The notes beneath the pieces were generated by a model. It had not been told where the DNA came from, searched no databases, and saw nothing but the letters and a program-made list of their open reading frames with translations. Both the position numbers and the translations under genes were made by a program. Below are positions 5,286 through 7,777 of a DNA stretch of 7,777 nt, piece after piece (positions within the stretch are counted from its first letter, which is position 1; every line of letters begins with the position of its first letter). This stretch comes from Aquifex sp. (lineage in GTDB: Bacteria > Aquificota > Aquificia > Aquificales > Aquificaceae): positions 1 through 7,777 of the forward strand of contig WFPV01000222.1 in NCBI GenBank assembly GCA_015487405.1. The letters run 5' to 3'.

Positions 5286-6461
5286 TTAAAAGTTTATTAC
5301 CTTCGGTTTTGGAAATCCGTTAAAGTTGGAGGCGTAAACCGTGGTGTAGGCTCCCGCGGAGAGAATGTAGAGGTAATCCCCTACCTCCGGTTCCGGGAGA
5401 AAGACTCCCTTTGCTACAACGTCCATGCTGTCGCAGGATACTCCTCCTACGGTCCACTCCTTTAGCTCTCCTTCACGCTCCAAGTAAAAGGGGTAACGGA
5501 TTCCTCCGAGGGCTTCAGCAAGACCGTTAAAAACTCCCGTGTCTATGTACAACCAGTTCTCTCCTCCCCTTTCCGCCTTCCCTATCACGCGGGTAATCAT
5601 TAAACCTTGGTCCCCCACAATTCCCCTCCCGGGCTCAATCTGAAGCTCGTAGGGCTGAATAGGAAAGTATTTCCTGAGGAGTCCTTTCACGTAGTAAGCT
5701 ATGTCTTCGACCCTCAGAGATTCGTAATTGTACCTTACGGGAATTCCCCCGCCTATGTTCAACATCTGGAGTTTCAGACCTTTCGCTCTTGCTCTCTCCC
5801 AAAGCTCCGCAGAAAGCTTTATGGCTATGAACCAGTTTCTGAGGTTGTTACACTGGGAACCCACGTGGAAGGTTATGCCGTAGGTGATAAGTCCCTTGCT
5901 GTTTGCGTACTCCAGGATTTCCAAGGCTTTATCCACGCTCACACCGAACTTCCTCGAGAGGGGCCAGTCGCTCCCCTCGTTTGGAACCGCGAGCCTCACG
6001 TAAACCTTCGAACGGGGAGCTATACGAGCAATTTTGTCCACCTCGGCGAAGCTATCTATAGCGAAGGTTCTCATTCCCACAGAATAGGCAAAATCTATAA
6101 ACTCGGGGGGCTTTACGGGATTGCTTGAAATAATTTTCTCCACCCTCGCTCCCGCGGAGAGAACCCTCTTTAGTTCCTCCGTTGAAGCGACCTCAAAGCC
6201 CGAACCCACCTCGGCGAGAGTTTTAATTACTCCTTCGTCGTCGTTCGCCTTAACTGCGTAGTAAACGTTAAACTCCGAAAAGTTGTACTTCACTTGAAGG
6301 TATTTCTTTCTAACCCCCTCTAAATCCATAAGGAGGACCGGCGTTTCCGAAGGTTTCAATAACTTTTCTATTCTTCCTCTGCGTTCCTCTACAAACTCTT
6401 TGAAGTATTTTTTCGCGAAGTTAAAACGGACCTCTCCGAGATTCGCGGTATTCTTGACCAT
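5286..6461 (-). CDS. Ornithine (possibly lysine/ornithine) decarboxylase, PLP fold-type III
   Basis: This cytosolic PLP enzyme probably converts L-ornithine to putrescine, the entry to polyamine synthesis. The 391 residues form an alanine-racemase-type barrel plus a C-terminal beta domain. The Schiff-base lysine is K71 in YYAVKAN, with HVGSQ at 199-203 and the phosphate-binding GGG at 237-239 followed by EPGRG at 276-280. The second active-site half carries C343/D344 in SCDSMDVV, equivalent to the ornithine decarboxylase catalytic Cys and Asp. GAYTTVYASNFNGFP (370-384) follows. YIDTGVFNGLAEALGG with IRYP resembles the bacterial branch of this family. LysA and NspC are less likely because of the CDS and FNGF motifs. 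Ornithine versus lysine preference cannot be settled by eye. The gene begins a unit with gspC and gspE, 20 bp from a divergent start and without a Shine-Dalgarno sequence. Confidence 0.87.
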   Translation of the reverse strand: MVKNTANLGEVRFNFAKKYFKEFVEERRGRIEKLLKPSETPVLLMDLEGVRKKYLQVKYNFSEFNVYYAVKANDDEGVIKTLAEVGSGFEVASTEELKRVLSAGARVEKIISSNPVKPPEFIDFAYSVGMRTFAIDSFAEVDKIARIAPRSKVYVRLAVPNEGSDWPLSRKFGVSVDKALEILEYANSKGLITYGITFHVGSQCNNLRNWFIAIKLSAELWERARAKGLKLQMLNIGGGIPVRYNYESLRVEDIAYYVKGLLRKYFPIQPYELQIEPGRGIVGDQGLMITRVIGKAERGGENWLYIDTGVFNGLAEALGGIRYPFYLEREGELKEWTVGGVSCDSMDVVAKGVFLPEPEVGDYLYILSAGAYTTVYASNFNGFPKPKVINF

Positions 6462-6481
6462 TTAAAATAATTTAGTTAAGT
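6462..6481. promoter_or_regulatory. AT-rich 20-bp divergent spacer expected to hold promoter elements
   Basis: This is all that separates the start codons of the ornithine decarboxylase (minus) and the exported protein (plus). It is 18 of 20 A/T. On the plus strand TAAAAT (6463-6468) could be a -10 box giving a leader of only about 7 nt. On the minus strand TAAATT could serve likewise. No good -35 matches or Shine-Dalgarno sequences are seen, so individual elements are tentative. Confidence 0.3.
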
Positions 6482-7027
6482 ATGAGAATTTTATTACTCT
6501 TACTTTTGATTTCCTTTTCCTTTTCAAAAACCATCACCTACGGTGTTAAGGTTCTATGGTTTGAGGTGGGGGAAATAAAAATAACGCTGACGCAAAATAG
6601 GGCTGTAGCGGAGGGAAGGACCTACAAAAGCTTCGAATGGCTCTACAGATACAACTTCAGGTTCCTACAGGAAGGGAAGAAAATTTTCCTTTACGAGAGG
6701 GAGAAAGATAAAGAGAGAGTTTATGAGGGTCAGGAGGTCTACGAGAAGAAGCCCTGGATACCCGTGGTAGTAGAATACCTGAGAAGCGGAAAGGTCCAGG
6801 AAGGCGAGCTGTTTTCGGTGAAACGGGAAAAAGAAAAAGTTATTGTGATTCCTAAAAAAAGTAAAAAGGTAAAAAGGATTATCCTTTACGGAGGTAAGAT
6901 TCCCAAAAAGATAAAAATTTACGGAAAGCTTACTATAACCTTAATACTGAAAGATGTTAAGGAAGATAAAGGAGCTGTTCAGGAGAGAAGGACTGGAACT
7001 CTCGGACGAGCAGGTCAAGAAGTTTGA
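6482..7027 (+). CDS. Exported DUF3108-like protein of unknown function
   Basis: This 181-residue protein begins with a short positively charged start and a leucine/phenylalanine-rich core (2-15). That is a probable Sec signal peptide, cleaved near SFS-K. The mature part alternates short hydrophobic and charged stretches, as in a beta-strand protein, and is very rich in Lys, Arg and Glu. The beginning (ITYGVKVLWFEVGEIKITL, then GRTYKSFEWLYRYNF) resembles DUF3108 envelope proteins, whose function is unknown. The family call is tentative. The start is bounded by an in-frame TAG at 6473-6475, and no Shine-Dalgarno sequence is present. The last 24 residues are read in another frame over the first codons of rsmG, and their composition (Gly, Arg and Thr rich) differs from the rest. 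They may be a dispensable tail. Confidence 0.62.
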   Translation: MRILLLLLLISFSFSKTITYGVKVLWFEVGEIKITLTQNRAVAEGRTYKSFEWLYRYNFRFLQEGKKIFLYEREKDKERVYEGQEVYEKKPWIPVVVEYLRSGKVQEGELFSVKREKEKVIVIPKKSKKVKRIILYGGKIPKKIKIYGKLTITLILKDVKEDKGAVQERRTGTLGRAGQEV

Positions 7028-7562
7028 GGTTTATCTGGAAGAACTCCTCAGGTGGAACAGGGTTCATAACCTTACTGCAATCACGGAGCCTGAAGAGATA
7101 ATAAAGAGACACTTTATAGAGAGTGTAAGCCTCCACAGATGTTTTCAGGAGGCAGGCTTCGATTGGAAAGGTAAAAAAGTGGCTGACGTAGGAAGCGGTG
7201 CGGGCTTTCCGGGAGTTCCTCTAAAGATTTATTTAGAAGATATAAAGCTCTACCTTATCGAAGCATCCTCTAAAAAATGTTCCTTCTTGGAGTACCTGAA
7301 AGTGAAACTGGGGGAGGATTACGAAGTTATCTGTGATAGAGCCGAAAGAGTAGAGAAGAAATTCGACGCAACGCTCTCAAGGGCTCTGGGAGAGTTCGAG
7401 GAGGTTCACAAGCTTTTGGAAAATCTTTCTAACAGATACGTCTTCGTAATGAAGGGAAAGGAAATAAAGAGGGAATGGATCGCTAAACTCGGATACAAGC
7501 TCTGTAATCTCAAGCTCAGCTTTATACCTGAATCTTACGTTCTGTGGAAGAGACTCCCGTAG
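6954..7562 (+). CDS. rsmG: 16S rRNA (guanine-N7) methyltransferase RsmG (GidB)
   Basis: RsmG transfers a methyl group from S-adenosylmethionine to N7 of G527 (E. coli numbering) of 16S rRNA, in the decoding region. The 202 residues match the family length. The N-terminal helical part has WNRVHNLTAI (34-43) and a conserved RHF-ES (52-57). The SAM-binding motif is DVGSGAGFPGVPL (78-90), followed by the acidic strand end LIEASSKK (101-108), SRA (142-144) and MKGK (166-169). The ATG at 6954 is the only reasonable start: an in-frame TGA lies at 6948-6950, and the start fits the family's N-terminus. The gene overlaps the upstream gene by 74 bp in a different frame and has only a weak GAAAG before the ATG, so it may be translated by coupling. 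It ends 3 bp before the convergent mdh stop. Confidence 0.95.
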   Translation: MLRKIKELFRREGLELSDEQVKKFEVYLEELLRWNRVHNLTAITEPEEIIKRHFIESVSLHRCFQEAGFDWKGKKVADVGSGAGFPGVPLKIYLEDIKLYLIEASSKKCSFLEYLKVKLGEDYEVICDRAERVEKKFDATLSRALGEFEEVHKLLENLSNRYVFVMKGKEIKREWIAKLGYKLCNLKLSFIPESYVLWKRLP

Positions 7563-7565
7563 CAC

Positions 7566-7777
7566 TCAGAGCTTCTCTATGAGTTCATCCGCCATCCTAA
7601 CCAAGTCTTTCAGATACTCCGCCGACCTTAGAAACTCCCTCTTCTCATAACCGGTCAGGTTCACGAGTTCGTAGTCCTCCACTCCCTTCTTCCCGAGAAC
7701 TACCGGAACACCTATACAGAGACCTTCCGCCTCGTAGTGCTTCGCCGCCTCACCGGTGAGGTAAACCGAGCAGGGCA
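7566..7777 (-). CDS. mdh: Malate dehydrogenase (LDH-like), C-terminal part
   Basis: The minus strand is open from the right edge to a TGA at 7566-7568, giving the last 69 residues of a protein whose start lies beyond the window. The sequence has PCSVYLTGE, then CIGVPVVLGKKGVEDYELVN and a final helix with KREFLRSAEYLKDLVRMADE. This is the C-terminus of the L-lactate/malate dehydrogenase family, in which 'GVPV.LG..G.e.i.el.L...E...l..Sa..v' is conserved. The form 'PCSVYLxGE' fits LDH-like malate dehydrogenases, which reversibly oxidise malate to oxaloacetate with NAD+ in the TCA cycle or its reductive version. The substrate-discriminating residue is outside the window, so lactate dehydrogenase cannot be fully excluded. 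It is convergent with rsmG, with only 3 bp between the stops and no clear terminator. Confidence 0.82.
   Translation of the reverse strand, partial: PCSVYLTGEAAKHYEAEGLCIGVPVVLGKKGVEDYELVNLTGYEKREFLRSAEYLKDLVRMADELIEKL

Noticed and set aside
5607..6128. A 173-codon plus-strand open frame antisense to the decarboxylase
   Set aside because: It lies wholly inside a gene with full catalytic motifs, has no family resemblance and shows mixed composition. It is a shadow of the real gene, as are the frames at 2571-2936 (minus), 3310-3639, 4655-4879, 4950-5285 and 1119-1370 (plus) and 7377-7565 (minus).
5286..6461. Diaminopimelate decarboxylase (LysA) or carboxynorspermidine decarboxylase (NspC)
   Set aside because: The SCDSMDVV and NFNGFP motifs and the LAEALGG...IRYP segment fit the bacterial ornithine decarboxylase branch better.
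6854..6860. A run of seven A in the DUF3108-like gene as a slippage site joining it to rsmG
   Set aside because: The rsmG frame has a TGA at 6948-6950 just upstream of its ATG, so no fused product is possible. Lys-rich AT codons explain the run.
7543..7575. Partly complementary GAAGAG/CTTCTC segments at the rsmG-mdh junction
   Set aside because: Pairing is short and interrupted with a long loop and no T-tract, so a terminator cannot be supported.
1..7777. CRISPR array, tRNA, rRNA or riboswitch
   Set aside because: No spaced direct repeats, cloverleaf-like sequence or leader long enough for a riboswitch was found. Nearly all bases are coding.

Overview
The window looks like chromosomal DNA from a hyperthermophilic bacterium of the Aquificales, probably Aquifex or a close relative. 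This is inferred from moderate GC, heavy use of AGA/AGG and ATA codons, Lys/Glu-rich proteins, extreme gene packing and the mix of genes. The species cannot be fixed from the sequence alone. Almost every base is coding. Apart from the left edge, spacers between genes are 0 to 20 bp, neighbouring genes overlap by 17 to 74 bp, and I see no convincing intrinsic terminator.

Left edge (1-180): the right end of an IS200/IS605-family element. It carries the last codons of a TnpB-like protein and three hairpins, ending in the GGGG-TAGTTCAC signature of such ends. The boundary falls on the stop codon of the neighbouring gene. Minus strand 177-1520: a DUF1232 (YkvA-like) membrane-associated protein followed with no gap by a DppB/OppB-type ABC permease.

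Plus strand 1536-3096: enolase and, overlapping its end, a small FtsB/DivIC-like division protein, the familiar eno-ftsB pairing. Minus strand 3097-6461: a likely three-gene unit in the order ornithine decarboxylase (fold-type III), gspC, gspE. It pairs polyamine synthesis with two type II secretion components. Plus strand 6482-7562: an exported DUF3108-like protein overlapping rsmG (16S rRNA m7G methyltransferase). Right edge, minus strand: the C-terminal 69 residues of a malate dehydrogenase, cut by the window end.

Two divergent gene pairs are separated by only 15 and 20 bp, so promoters must lie in the spacers or inside the opposing genes, and the first genes seem to lack Shine-Dalgarno sequences. 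By contrast, the internal genes ftsB and gspE have strong ones. This suggests leaderless mRNAs for first genes. The most unusual material is the IS end, whose predicted guide RNA would be antisense to the permease gene. Nothing here clearly amounts to an undescribed system.
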